From contig NZ_CP180351.1 of assembly GCF_048006345.1 (NCBI RefSeq), positions 2,232,001-2,296,000 on the forward strand: a stretch of 64,000 bases of DNA. The letters run 5' to 3'. Position 1 is the stretch's first letter. Every line of letters begins with the position of its first letter. This DNA comes from Marivita sp030148515 (GTDB lineage Bacteria; Pseudomonadota; Alphaproteobacteria; Rhodobacterales; Rhodobacteraceae). This document shows, one piece after another, positions 43,189-51,873 of this stretch. Below the pieces are notes generated by a model that worked only from the letters and a program-made list of their open reading frames with translations, was not told where the DNA came from and did no database searches. The position numbers were made by a program, and so were the translations under genes.

Positions 43189-43250
43189 TATGATCGCTCG
43201 CAACCTGATCAACTGATTCAGGCGTTGGCTCTTTCAAGAAGGTCCGCAGC

Positions 43251-44228
43251 ATGTACGCACAGATGGTCAAATCCGAAGCAACGCAGGATGACCCCGAAAA
43301 GCTCGCTGCGTTTCAGGCACGCATCGACGCCGGCGACAAGATCGAGCCGAAGGATTGGATGCCCGAAGGGTATCGCAAGACCCTGATCCGCCAGATCGGC
43401 CAGCACGCCCATTCCGAGATCGTCGGCCAATTGCCCGAGGGCAACTGGATCACCCGTGCGCCGACGCTGGAACGCAAGGCGATCCTTCTGGCCAAGGTGC
43501 AGGACGAAGCGGGGCATGGCCTCTACCTCTACTGCGCTGCCGAAACGCTGGGGGTCAGCCGGGACGAACTGACCGAGATGCTGCTCGATGGCCGCATGAA
43601 ATACAGCTCCATCTTCAACTACCCGACGCTCACATGGGCGGACATGGGCGCGGTCGGCTGGCTGGTTGATGGGGCGGCGATCATGAACCAGGTGCCGCTC
43701 CAGCGCACATCCTACGGCCCCTACTCCCGCGCGATGATCCGCATCTGCAAGGAAGAGTCGTTCCACCAGCGGCAGGGCTATCACATCATGATGAAGATGG
43801 CCCAAGGCACGCCTGCGCAGAAAAAGATGGCGCAGGATGCGCTCAATCGCTTCTGGTATCCATCGCTGATGATGTTCGGCCCGTCCGACAAGGACTCCGT
43901 ACATTCCGCACAGTCGATGGCGTGGAAGATCAAGATGAACACCAACGACGAGCTGCGTCAGAAGTTCGTCGATCAGACCGTGCCGCAGGCCAAACACCTT
44001 GGTCTGACCGTGCCGGACAACACCCTGTGCTGGAACGACGAAAAGGGCGGATATGATTTCGCCGAACCGGACTGGTCCGAGTTCTTCGACGTGATCCAGG
44101 GCAATGGGCCTTGCAACACAGAACGCCTCGCGGCGCGGAATAAGGCGTGGGACGACGGCGCCTGGGTGCGCGAAGGGTTGATGGCGCATGCGGCCAAGAA
44201 ACGCGCGGCAAAGCTGGCCGCGGAATAG
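43251..44228 (+). CDS. paaA: 1,2-phenylacetyl-CoA epoxidase subunit A (catalytic)
   Basis: The diiron subunit that epoxidises the ring of phenylacetyl-CoA. The 325-residue protein has the metal-binding Glu and His in AKVQDEAGHGLYLYCAAE and RICKEESFHQRQGYHIMMKMAQG, and the NYPTLTWADMGAVGWLVDGAAI segment. It leads paaABCDE, with paaB 68 bases downstream, and starts 48 bases or so after a candidate promoter region with the inverted repeat. Confidence 0.96.
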   Translation: MYAQMVKSEATQDDPEKLAAFQARIDAGDKIEPKDWMPEGYRKTLIRQIGQHAHSEIVGQLPEGNWITRAPTLERKAILLAKVQDEAGHGLYLYCAAETLGVSRDELTEMLLDGRMKYSSIFNYPTLTWADMGAVGWLVDGAAIMNQVPLQRTSYGPYSRAMIRICKEESFHQRQGYHIMMKMAQGTPAQKKMAQDALNRFWYPSLMMFGPSDKDSVHSAQSMAWKIKMNTNDELRQKFVDQTVPQAKHLGLTVPDNTLCWNDEKGGYDFAEPDWSEFFDVIQGNGPCNTERLAARNKAWDDGAWVREGLMAHAAKKRAAKLAAE

Positions 44229-44296
44229 CTCATCGGCCCTGACGGGCATCTTCGCGAGGCGAGCCAGAAGGCTCGATGAGCAGTCGGAGGACAGAC

Positions 44297-44581
44297 ATGA
44301 AACACGAATGGCCCCTCTGGGAAGTTTTCATCCGCGGGCAACATGGACTCAACCACCGTCATGTCGGCAGCCTGCATGCGCCTGATGCCGAAATGGCGCT
44401 CAAGAACGCGCGGGATGTCTACACCCGCCGCAATGAAGGTGTGAGCATCTGGGTTGTCGAAGCGGCACATATCACCGCCTCCTCTCCCTCGGACAAAGGG
44501 CCGCTTTACGAGCCGTCAGAGAGCAAGGTCTACCGCCATCCGACCTTCTTCGACATTCCCGACGAAGCGGGTCACATGTGA
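44297..44581 (+). CDS. paaB: 1,2-phenylacetyl-CoA epoxidase subunit B
   Basis: A 94-residue small subunit that bridges PaaAC dimers. It reads MKHEWPLWEVFIRGQHGLNHRHVGSLHAPDAEMAL, in pieces WPLWEVFIRG and HVGSLHAPDAE, with YTRRNEGVSIWVV. The ATG at 44297 follows GGAGGACAG; an upstream in-frame ATG at 44276 lacks support. The stop overlaps the paaC ATG by one base. Confidence 0.95.
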   Translation: MKHEWPLWEVFIRGQHGLNHRHVGSLHAPDAEMALKNARDVYTRRNEGVSIWVVEAAHITASSPSDKGPLYEPSESKVYRHPTFFDIPDEAGHM

Positions 44582-45342
44582 TGACCGACCAGACCGCCCT
44601 GTTCGAATTCCTCCTGCGGCTGGGGGACAACACGCTGGTGCTCGGCCACCGGGTCAGCGAATGGTGCGGCCACGCGCCGGTGCTGGAGGAAGACATCGCG
44701 CTCGCCAATATCGCGCTGGACCTGATCGGCCAGACGCAGATGTGGCTGGGCCTTGCTGGAGAGGTCGAAGGCGCCGGGCGCTCTGCCGATGATCTCGCGA
44801 TGCTCCGCGATGTCTGGGATTTCCGCAACCTGCTGCTGGTCGAACAGCCCAATGGCGACTTCGGTCAGACCCTGATGCGGCAATGCCTTTTTGACGCGTT
44901 CCATGTCGAACTGCTCACCGATCTGACCCACACCTCTGACGACCGCATCGCGGCCATTGCCGCCAAAGCGCTGAAGGAGGTGACTTATCACCTTGACCGC
45001 TCATCCGAGACCGTGATCGGCCTTGGCGACGGGACCGAGGAAAGCCATCGCCGCATGCAGACAGCGCTCGACCTGCTCTGGCCCTATGTCGGTGAGATGT
45101 TCACAGCCGACACCGTTGACGATGCCATGCACACCGCCGGGATCGGCCCCGACCTGACCGCGCTGCGCAGCCGCTTCGACACGCGGATCAACGCCATTCT
45201 CACCGAAGCGACACTGACCAAACCCGACAGCGCCTTTGCCCAGTCGGGCGGCAAGACCGGGTTCCGCCATACAGAACATCTGGGCCACATGCTGACCCAG
45301 ATGCAGTGGCTCCAACGCGCCTATCCCGGTGCGACCTGGTGA
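44581..45342 (+). CDS. paaC: 1,2-phenylacetyl-CoA epoxidase subunit C (structural)
   Basis: The ferritin-like partner of PaaA, lacking full metal ligands. The 253-residue protein has LLRLGDNTLVLGHRVSEWCGHAPVLEEDIAL, in pieces LGHRVSEWCGHAPVLEEDIA, ALDLIGQTQMWLG and KALKEVTYHLDRSSETVIGLGDGTEESHRRM. It starts at the ATG at 44581 in the TGATG overlap with paaB. A one-base gap region separates it from paaD. Confidence 0.95.
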   Translation: MTDQTALFEFLLRLGDNTLVLGHRVSEWCGHAPVLEEDIALANIALDLIGQTQMWLGLAGEVEGAGRSADDLAMLRDVWDFRNLLLVEQPNGDFGQTLMRQCLFDAFHVELLTDLTHTSDDRIAAIAAKALKEVTYHLDRSSETVIGLGDGTEESHRRMQTALDLLWPYVGEMFTADTVDDAMHTAGIGPDLTALRSRFDTRINAILTEATLTKPDSAFAQSGGKTGFRHTEHLGHMLTQMQWLQRAYPGATW

Positions 45343-45343
45343 C

Positions 45344-45802
45344 ATGACACCCGACCTGCCCACCATCTGGGACTGGCTCGATCAGGTGCCGGACCCCGAA
45401 ATCCCGGTGATCTCGGTTGTCGATCTCGGTATCGTGCGGGACGTGGCATGGCAGGGCGACACGCTCGAAGTGGCTGTGACCCCGACCTATTCAGGCTGCC
45501 CTGCCACATCGGTGATCGCGATGGATATCGAAACCGCTCTGTACGATCGGGGTATCCGAAACGTACGGATCAAGACCCAGATCGCCCCACCCTGGACGAC
45601 CGACTGGCTGTCGGACAAGGGCCGCGCCAAGCTTGCTGACTACGGGATTGCGCCCCCCTCGCCCGCCGGTGGCCCCGACACCTGCCCGCGCTGCGGCGGC
45701 ACCCATCTCACCCGGATCAGCCAGTTCGGCTCCACCCCGTGCAAGGCGCATTGGCGGTGTGACGACTGTCTTGAACCGTTCGACTATTTCAAATGTATCT
45801 GA
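45344..45802 (+). CDS. paaD: PaaD, phenylacetate metal-sulfur maturation protein
   Basis: A 152-residue MIP18/SufT-type protein with VPDPEIPVISVVDLGIVRDV and VTPTYSGCPATSVIAMDIE, plus a C-terminal Cys cluster (CPRCGGTHLTR ... CKAHWRCDDC). It is needed for the epoxidase system, probably for PaaE iron-sulfur or diiron maturation. It starts one base after the paaC stop. The open frame has an upstream in-frame ATG at 45329 inside paaC, less likely. Confidence 0.93.
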   Translation: MTPDLPTIWDWLDQVPDPEIPVISVVDLGIVRDVAWQGDTLEVAVTPTYSGCPATSVIAMDIETALYDRGIRNVRIKTQIAPPWTTDWLSDKGRAKLADYGIAPPSPAGGPDTCPRCGGTHLTRISQFGSTPCKAHWRCDDCLEPFDYFKCI

Positions 45803-45817
45803 CCGTAAGGCCCTGAT

Positions 45818-46882
45818 ATGGCGCGCTTCTTCCCCCTGACCGTCACCAATGTCGACCGCACCACCCGCGAGGCCGTCGCCGTAACCCTTGAGGCCCGCGA
45901 CGGTGGGGATTTCTCGTTCACGCAAGGCCAATATCTGACCTTCAAACGCGACTTCGACGGCACCGAGCTGCGGCGCTCCTACTCCATCTGTTCTGGCGTC
46001 AATGAAGGTGTGCTGCGGGTGGGCATCAAGAAAGTCACCGACGGTGCTTTCTCGCGCTGGGTCAACGAAGACCTGAAACCCGGCATGACCATCGACGCGA
46101 TGGAACCGATGGGCAAATTCCACACCCCTATCGAGCCTGACAAGTCCAAAACCTACCTCGCGTTTGCGGGCGGTTCTGGGATCACCCCCGTTCTATCAAT
46201 CCTGAAAACCGTACTGGCGGCAGAGCCAAAATCGCAGGTGACGCTGGTCTATGCCAACCGCAGCGTCAGCACGATCATGTTCCGGGAAGAGCTGGAAGAC
46301 CTCAAGAATCCAAATATGAGGCGCTTGAACATCATCCACATTCTTGAAACCGACGCGCAGGATATTGACCTGTTCCAGGGTCGTGTCGATGGCGAAAAAT
46401 GCGCGGCACTGTTCGAGCATTGGATCGACATCAAAAGCGTCGATACCGCGTTCATTTGCGGACCGGAGCCGATGATGAAAGCCATTGCACAGGCGCTTGG
46501 CGACCACGGGTTGAGCAAGGATCAGATCAAGTTCGAGCTTTTTGCCAGCGCCCAGACCGGGCGGCTGGAACGGCGTACCAAAGCCGCCGATGGAGCGGCC
46601 ACGGACGCGATTGCGGCCAGTATCACGCTGGATGGCATGACGCGCAGTTTCGAGATGGGCCGCGACATGACGATCCTCGAAGCGGCGCTCGACAATGCGC
46701 TGGACGCGCCCCATGCCTGCCGCGCTGGAGTGTGTTCGACCTGCAAGTGCAAGGTGCTCGAAGGCGAAGTGGACATGGTCGCCAACCATGCGCTCGAGGA
46801 TTACGAGGTTGCTGCGGGCTACGTACTGTCCTGTCAGTCCTACCCGATCACCAAGCGCGTTGTGGTCGACTACGACCAGTAA
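45818..46882 (+). CDS. paaE: PaaE, reductase of the phenylacetyl-CoA epoxidase
   Basis: Passes electrons from NADPH to PaaA. The 354-residue protein has an FAD-binding front (RRSYSICSGVNEG), an NAD-binding domain (YLAFAGGSGITPVLSIL, FICGPEPMM) and a C-terminal plant-type [2Fe-2S] domain with CRAGVCSTCKCKVLEG and a fourth Cys in YVLSCQSYP. It ends three bases before the convergent paaK gene. Confidence 0.95.
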   Translation: MARFFPLTVTNVDRTTREAVAVTLEARDGGDFSFTQGQYLTFKRDFDGTELRRSYSICSGVNEGVLRVGIKKVTDGAFSRWVNEDLKPGMTIDAMEPMGKFHTPIEPDKSKTYLAFAGGSGITPVLSILKTVLAAEPKSQVTLVYANRSVSTIMFREELEDLKNPNMRRLNIIHILETDAQDIDLFQGRVDGEKCAALFEHWIDIKSVDTAFICGPEPMMKAIAQALGDHGLSKDQIKFELFASAQTGRLERRTKAADGAATDAIAASITLDGMTRSFEMGRDMTILEAALDNALDAPHACRAGVCSTCKCKVLEGEVDMVANHALEDYEVAAGYVLSCQSYPITKRVVVDYDQ

Positions 46883-46885
46883 CCG

Positions 46886-48196
46886 TCATACCGGGTTGCG
46901 CTTGTCCACGACGCGCACGGCCTTGCCCTGAGACCGCGCCACCGATCCCGGATCACCCACTTCGACCTCGGTCGAGATGCCGATGTGATCCTTGATCCGC
47001 TTGACCAGCATTCGCGCCGCGGCAGTACGTGACAACTCGTCCGCGGCGTCCGGCGTGGCCTCCACCAGAACCCGCATCGCGTCCATCCGGCCTGCGGTGT
47101 AAAGCTCGATCTGGAAATACGGGGCCAGCCCGCCGGTCGCCATGACCTCTTCCTCGATCTGGGTTGGAAACACGTTCACGCCACGGAGGATCATCATGTC
47201 GTCGCTGCGGCCCGTCACCTTTTCCATCCGCCGCATCGACCGCGCGGTGCCCGGTAAAAGCCGCGTCAGATCGCGGGTGCGGTAGCGGATGACGGGCATG
47301 CCTTCCTTGGTGATCGTGGTGAACACCAACTCACCCTTTTCACCATCGGGCAACACCTCACCGGTCTCGGGGTTGATGATCTCGGGGTAGAAGTGATCTT
47401 CCCAGATGTGCAACCCGTCCTTGGTTTCCACACATTCGTTGGCAACCCCCGGCCCGATCACCTCGGACAGGCCGTAAATGTCGACCGCGTGCATGTCGAA
47501 GGCCTGTTCGATCTCTTGCCGCATGGCGTTGGTCCAGGGTTCGGCACCGAAGACACCAACCTCTAACGACGTCTTGCGCGGATCAAGCCCCGCCTTGTGG
47601 AACGCCTCAAGAATGTTGAGGATGTAGGACGGTGTGACCATTATGCCCTTGGGCTGAAAATCGGTGATCAGGCCGACCTGCTTTTCGGTCTGCCCTCCAC
47701 CCATCGGCACCACCGTCCCGCCCAACTTTTCCACCCCGTAATGCGCGCCAAGCCCGCCGGTGAAGAGGCCATAACCATAGGCCACATGCACCATGTCACC
47801 CGCCCGCAGACCAGAGGCCCGCAGTGACCGCGCAACCACGCTGGCCCACATGTCGATGTCGTTCTTCGTGTAGCCGACAACCGTCGGCTTGCCGGTGGTG
47901 CCAGAGGACGCATGAATCCGTGCGATCTGTTCGCGCGGTACGGCGAAAAGACCAAACGGATAGTTGTCCCGCAGGTCGGATTTCAAAGTGAACGGAAACT
48001 TCGCCAGATCGGACAAGTCCAACAGATCATCAGGATGGACCCCCGCCGCATCGAACTTGGCGCGGTACATCGGCACATTGTCATAGGCATGCCGCAGCGA
48101 CCAACGCAGACGGTCCAGTTGAAGCGCACGGATCTCGTCAATGGATGCGGTTTCGATCGGGTCGAGATCACCCGGTTTTGGTGACAAATCTTTCAT
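46886..48196 (-). CDS. paaK: Phenylacetate-CoA ligase
   Basis: Activates phenylacetate with ATP and CoA. The 436-residue enzyme has the P-loop HASSGTTGKPTVVGYT, VAYGYGLFTGGLGAHYG, GAEPWTNAMRQEIE, YGLSEVIGPGVANEC and the C-terminal RSDDMMILRGVNVFPTQIE. The ATG at 48196 begins MKDLSPKPGDLDPIET; the longer frame overlaps paaI. It is on the reverse strand with paaI upstream (16 bases), so the two form a unit divergent from paaZ. Confidence 0.95.
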   Translation of the reverse strand: MKDLSPKPGDLDPIETASIDEIRALQLDRLRWSLRHAYDNVPMYRAKFDAAGVHPDDLLDLSDLAKFPFTLKSDLRDNYPFGLFAVPREQIARIHASSGTTGKPTVVGYTKNDIDMWASVVARSLRASGLRAGDMVHVAYGYGLFTGGLGAHYGVEKLGGTVVPMGGGQTEKQVGLITDFQPKGIMVTPSYILNILEAFHKAGLDPRKTSLEVGVFGAEPWTNAMRQEIEQAFDMHAVDIYGLSEVIGPGVANECVETKDGLHIWEDHFYPEIINPETGEVLPDGEKGELVFTTITKEGMPVIRYRTRDLTRLLPGTARSMRRMEKVTGRSDDMMILRGVNVFPTQIEEEVMATGGLAPYFQIELYTAGRMDAMRVLVEATPDAADELSRTAAARMLVKRIKDHIGISTEVEVGDPGSVARSQGKAVRVVDKRNPV

Positions 48197-48212
48197 GTGC
48201 CCAGCGCCTCCC

Positions 48213-48641
48213 CTACGCTTCGTCGAACACCGTGCCCTTGATCGACCGCGACAGTCCGCGGAACTCGGCAATCAGCACCCCGGCCTGATTGGTCACCTGC
48301 ACATCGGTGATGCCGCTGCGCCCGGTCAGTGAAATCTCGGTTGCTGTGGCGCGCAGGCGATCCCCCAACCGGCCCGAGGCGATGTAGGTGATCGAATTGT
48401 GCTGCGCGACGGTGACCTGATTGCGGCTGTTGCAGGCAAAGGCAAAGGCGCTGTCGGCCAGAGTGAAGATCACCCCGCCATGGCACATGCCGTGCCCATT
48501 GCAATGGTGTTTCTTGACGGTCAGTTCCATGACCGCTTCGCCTTCTGCGATCTGGACCAATTCCATCCCCACCCATTGCGAGGCATGGTCCTGAAGCCAC
48601 ATTTTCTGTGCCGATTTTTGGGCGCGTTCGTCTGGTGTCAT
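48213..48641 (-). CDS. paaI: PaaI, hydroxyphenylacetyl-CoA thioesterase
   Basis: A hot-dog thioesterase that frees CoA from dead-end ring-hydroxylated intermediates. The 142-residue product has the family pattern HCNGHGMCHGGVIFTLADSAFAFACNS with the catalytic Asp in ADSAFAFA, and DRLRATATEISLTGRSGITDV. I used the ATG at 48641; an in-frame TTG at 48677 would add 12 residues. Just 64 bases separate it from the divergent paaZ. Confidence 0.92.
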   Translation of the reverse strand: MTPDERAQKSAQKMWLQDHASQWVGMELVQIAEGEAVMELTVKKHHCNGHGMCHGGVIFTLADSAFAFACNSRNQVTVAQHNSITYIASGRLGDRLRATATEISLTGRSGITDVQVTNQAGVLIAEFRGLSRSIKGTVFDEA

Positions 48642-48705
48642 GGACGCGACGCTTGCATGAAGTTCGCGCACGGTCAAATAGTTAGACAGGGAAAAGGGGA
48701 TCGCG

Positions 48706-50760
48706 ATGACAGTTCAGGAAGTGAAGAGTTTCGTTGCGGGCGCTTGGCTGGACCCCGATAGCAGCGCGCGGGACATCCGCGATGCCGTGACCGGCGACGT
48801 GATCGCGCGTGCGGGCCGTGCGCAGGTCGATGCTGGGGCGATGATCGGCCATGCTCTGACCGTCGGCGCACCCGCTCTACGGGCCATGACGTTCCATGAT
48901 CGCGCCCGGATGCTCAAGGCGCTGGCGCTTTATCTGCAAGAGCACAGGCAGGTTCTCTATGATCTCAGCTTTTCGACCGGGGCCACGCAGAAGGACAACC
49001 TGATCGACGTGGATGGCGGGATCGGGACAATGCTTGTCATTGCCTCAAAGGGACGGCGCGAGATGCCGGATGGGCATGTCTATCTGGACGGCGGGATCGA
49101 GCAATTGTCGCGCAAGGGCAGCTTTGTCGGGCAGCATGTCTGCACCCCGTTGCAGGGTGTTGCGGTGCATATCAACGCGTTCAACTTCCCGGTCTGGGGC
49201 ATGCTGGAAAAGCTGGCCCCGACCCTCTTGGCCGGTGTCCCGGCGATCGTGAAACCGGCGACGACAACCTGTTACGTGACCGAAGCCTGCGTGCGGTTGA
49301 TGCTGGAAAGCGGAATTTTACCAAATGGTACACTTCAGCTTGTGACCGGCGGTTTGGGCGATCTTCTGGATAACCTCGGCCCGCAAGATGTGGTCAGCTT
49401 CACCGGCTCCGCCGACACAGCATACACCCTGCGCAGCGCGCCGAACCTGCTGCGCAACTCGGTGCGGTTTGTGGCGGAACAGGACAGCCTGAATGCCTCG
49501 ATCCTTGGGCCGGATGCTCTGCCCGGCACGCCGGAGTTCGATCTTTTCGTCAAGGAAGTCCACCGCGAGATGACCACCAAGGCGGGGCAGAAATGCACCG
49601 CCATCCGCCGGATCATCGCGCCCAAGGCGCAGGTCGATGCGGTGATTGCCGCTGTATCCGAACGTCTGCGGGGCACGGTGATCGGAGACCCGCGCGATCC
49701 GGCCACCCGCATGGGCGCGCTGGTGTCAGACGGTCAGCGGCGCGACGTGCTGGAGAAATGTGCAACGCTTGCGACAGAGGCGGAACGGGTGTTCGGCGAT
49801 CCCGATGCGTTGGAGGTGCTCGGGGCAGATGCCCAGAAAGGCGCGTTCCTGCCGCCAATGCTTTATCATTGCGCGGACCCCGATGCGGCAAGTCATGTAC
49901 ATGACACCGAAGCCTTCGGCCCGGTGGCGACCGTCATGGGTTATCGCGATCTGTCCCATGCGATTGCGCTTGCGAACCGGGGGCAAGGCAGCCTTGTGGC
50001 TTCGGTCATCACCCATGACCCCGAGGTCGCCCGCGAGGTGGTGATGGGTGCGGGCGCGTATCACGGGCGGCTCTATTTCAACAACCGCGACAGCATGGCC
50101 GAGGCGACCGGGCATGGATCGCCCCTGCCCCATATGGTCCACGGCGGGCCGGGCCGTGCGGGTGGTGGCGAGGAACTGGGCGGTGTGCGCGGGGTGCTGC
50201 ACTATATGCAACGGACCGCCGTGCAGGGCAGCCCGGACATCCTCAAAGCCGTAACGGGCGAATGGGTGCCGGGGGCCACCACCCCGCAGGGTCCGGCGCA
50301 TCCGTTCCGACGCAGCTTTGACGAGGTGCAGATCGGGGAAACGCTGCACACGGGCGAGCGCGAAGTGACGATGGAGGACATCGAACACTTCGCCACCTTC
50401 ACCGGTGACACGTTCTATGCCCACATGGACGAGGACGCAGCCAAGCGAAACCCGTTCTTCCCCGGTCGGGTGGCACATGGTTATCTGCTTCTGAGCTTTG
50501 CCGCTGGTCTTTTCGTCGATCCGGACGAAGGCCCGGTGCTGGCCAATACCGGTCTCGACAATCTACGCTTTCAGAAACCGGTGAGCGCCGGGGACCGGAT
50601 CAAGGTGCAACTGACGGTCAAGAAGAAGACAAAGCGTACAGATGATTACGGCGAGGTGCGGTGGCATGTCATTCTGCGCAATCAGGACGACGCAGTTGTT
50701 GCAGAATATGAACTGCTCACGATGAACGCATATTCTTCTACGCCTGACAGCTTGGCCTGA
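48706..50760 (+). CDS. paaZ: PaaZ, oxepin-CoA hydrolase and semialdehyde dehydrogenase
   Basis: A two-domain enzyme that opens the oxepin-CoA ring and oxidises the aldehyde formed. The 684-residue protein has an N-terminal ALDH domain (about 1-520; FVAGAWL, FNFPVWGML, SFTGSADTAYT, TKAGQKCTAIRR with the catalytic Cys, GHGSPLPHMVHGGPGRAGGGEEL by segments) and a C-terminal MaoC hot-dog domain (about 540-680; FATFTGDTFYAHMDEDAAKRNPFFPGRVAHGYLLLS). Both parts are complete. paaX follows 26 bases later. Confidence 0.96.
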   Translation: MTVQEVKSFVAGAWLDPDSSARDIRDAVTGDVIARAGRAQVDAGAMIGHALTVGAPALRAMTFHDRARMLKALALYLQEHRQVLYDLSFSTGATQKDNLIDVDGGIGTMLVIASKGRREMPDGHVYLDGGIEQLSRKGSFVGQHVCTPLQGVAVHINAFNFPVWGMLEKLAPTLLAGVPAIVKPATTTCYVTEACVRLMLESGILPNGTLQLVTGGLGDLLDNLGPQDVVSFTGSADTAYTLRSAPNLLRNSVRFVAEQDSLNASILGPDALPGTPEFDLFVKEVHREMTTKAGQKCTAIRRIIAPKAQVDAVIAAVSERLRGTVIGDPRDPATRMGALVSDGQRRDVLEKCATLATEAERVFGDPDALEVLGADAQKGAFLPPMLYHCADPDAASHVHDTEAFGPVATVMGYRDLSHAIALANRGQGSLVASVITHDPEVAREVVMGAGAYHGRLYFNNRDSMAEATGHGSPLPHMVHGGPGRAGGGEELGGVRGVLHYMQRTAVQGSPDILKAVTGEWVPGATTPQGPAHPFRRSFDEVQIGETLHTGEREVTMEDIEHFATFTGDTFYAHMDEDAAKRNPFFPGRVAHGYLLLSFAAGLFVDPDEGPVLANTGLDNLRFQKPVSAGDRIKVQLTVKKKTKRTDDYGEVRWHVILRNQDDAVVAEYELLTMNAYSSTPDSLA

Positions 50761-50786
50761 GGCCGCGCGCGGCGTATCGGTTGGCA

Positions 50787-51581
50787 ATGACAGACGCCGA
50801 TTTCGCCCAACTCGTGACCCGCGCACTGGGATCCTGCACCCCACGGGTGTGGTCGCTTCTGGTAACCATGTTCGGCGATTTGGCGCTGGCCCCGCAAGCG
50901 CGGCTGAGTGGTGCGACAGTAAACGCGATTACGGCTGCGATCGGAATCAAGCCCGAAGCGACGCGGGTTGCTCTGCACCGTCTGCGGAAAGAAGACTGGA
51001 TCGAAAGCCATCGCAGCGGGCGGCAAAGCCGCTATGAGCTGACCAAGATGGGACGGGCCGAAACCAAAGCGGCCTGGCCACGGGTGTATGGACCTGCGCC
51101 ATCAGACGTGACCGCCTATCTGGTTTTGAACGACCCCACCTCGCAAAGTGACGTGCTGTCCGACCGAAGCACCGGAGCCTCGGTACAGATAGGCCCGAAA
51201 GCGATGGTCACGGTCGACACACCGCGTTCGGAGCATCAACTGGCTCTGGCAATTGGGGCGACAGACCATGTGCCGCAATGGATGTCTGACAAGCTCTGCC
51301 CAACCGAGGTGCAAACCGCGTCAAGAGACTTGGCGCTCCGCTTAACGCACCTGTCCGAAAGTGGTGAACTTGATCAGATGACCCTATTGCAGCGCACAGC
51401 CTTGCGTGTGGTCGTCGTCCACGAATGGCGGCGATTGATCCTGCGGGTGCCCGACTTGCCCGAGCACCTTTTTTCCGACGCATGGCACGGCGCGGCCTGC
51501 CGGACCTTGTTTCTGGACCTGTTGTCCCGGCTGCCTGCACCGGACATGGCAAGTCTGGAACAAGAGATCGAGTGCGACTGA
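50787..51581 (+). CDS. paaX: PaaX family transcriptional repressor
   Basis: The 264-residue protein has a winged-helix domain near the N terminus (LVTMFGDLALAPQARLSGATVNAITAAIGIKPEATRVALHRLRKEDWIESHRSG in pieces), which fits PaaX, the phenylacetyl-CoA-responsive repressor of the paa genes. The C-terminal part shows LRVVVVHEWRRLILRVPDLPEHLF, a PaaX signature. It is somewhat shorter than the E. coli protein. I used the ATG at 50787; a TTG at 50781 extends it by two residues. A GC palindrome (50762-50773) lies in its leader. Confidence 0.9.
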   Translation: MTDADFAQLVTRALGSCTPRVWSLLVTMFGDLALAPQARLSGATVNAITAAIGIKPEATRVALHRLRKEDWIESHRSGRQSRYELTKMGRAETKAAWPRVYGPAPSDVTAYLVLNDPTSQSDVLSDRSTGASVQIGPKAMVTVDTPRSEHQLALAIGATDHVPQWMSDKLCPTEVQTASRDLALRLTHLSESGELDQMTLLQRTALRVVVVHEWRRLILRVPDLPEHLFSDAWHGAACRTLFLDLLSRLPAPDMASLEQEIECD

Positions 51582-51873
51582 TCCCCCTGAGTCTTCCCTG
51601 TCCGTGATCCGCGTTGAACGACGCCTCTTGCAGCAAAAACTTGGCATCTGGACTGGCCGTCATAGACGAAAATTGCGTTCGCTTGTCCTGCCGTTTCATC
51701 GCCAAGGCGAGTGACCTGAACATAGATGCCTAAGTTATCATCACTTTTTGCGATGATCGCACGCGCTATGCGGGAATTTGGTCGATCCCGCTTTCCGTCC
51801 GCCAAGTTTTTATAAACGCTTTGGAAAATGCCGCACCGCGCGTATCGTGTGCGGGAACGACCTGGTGGGGATT

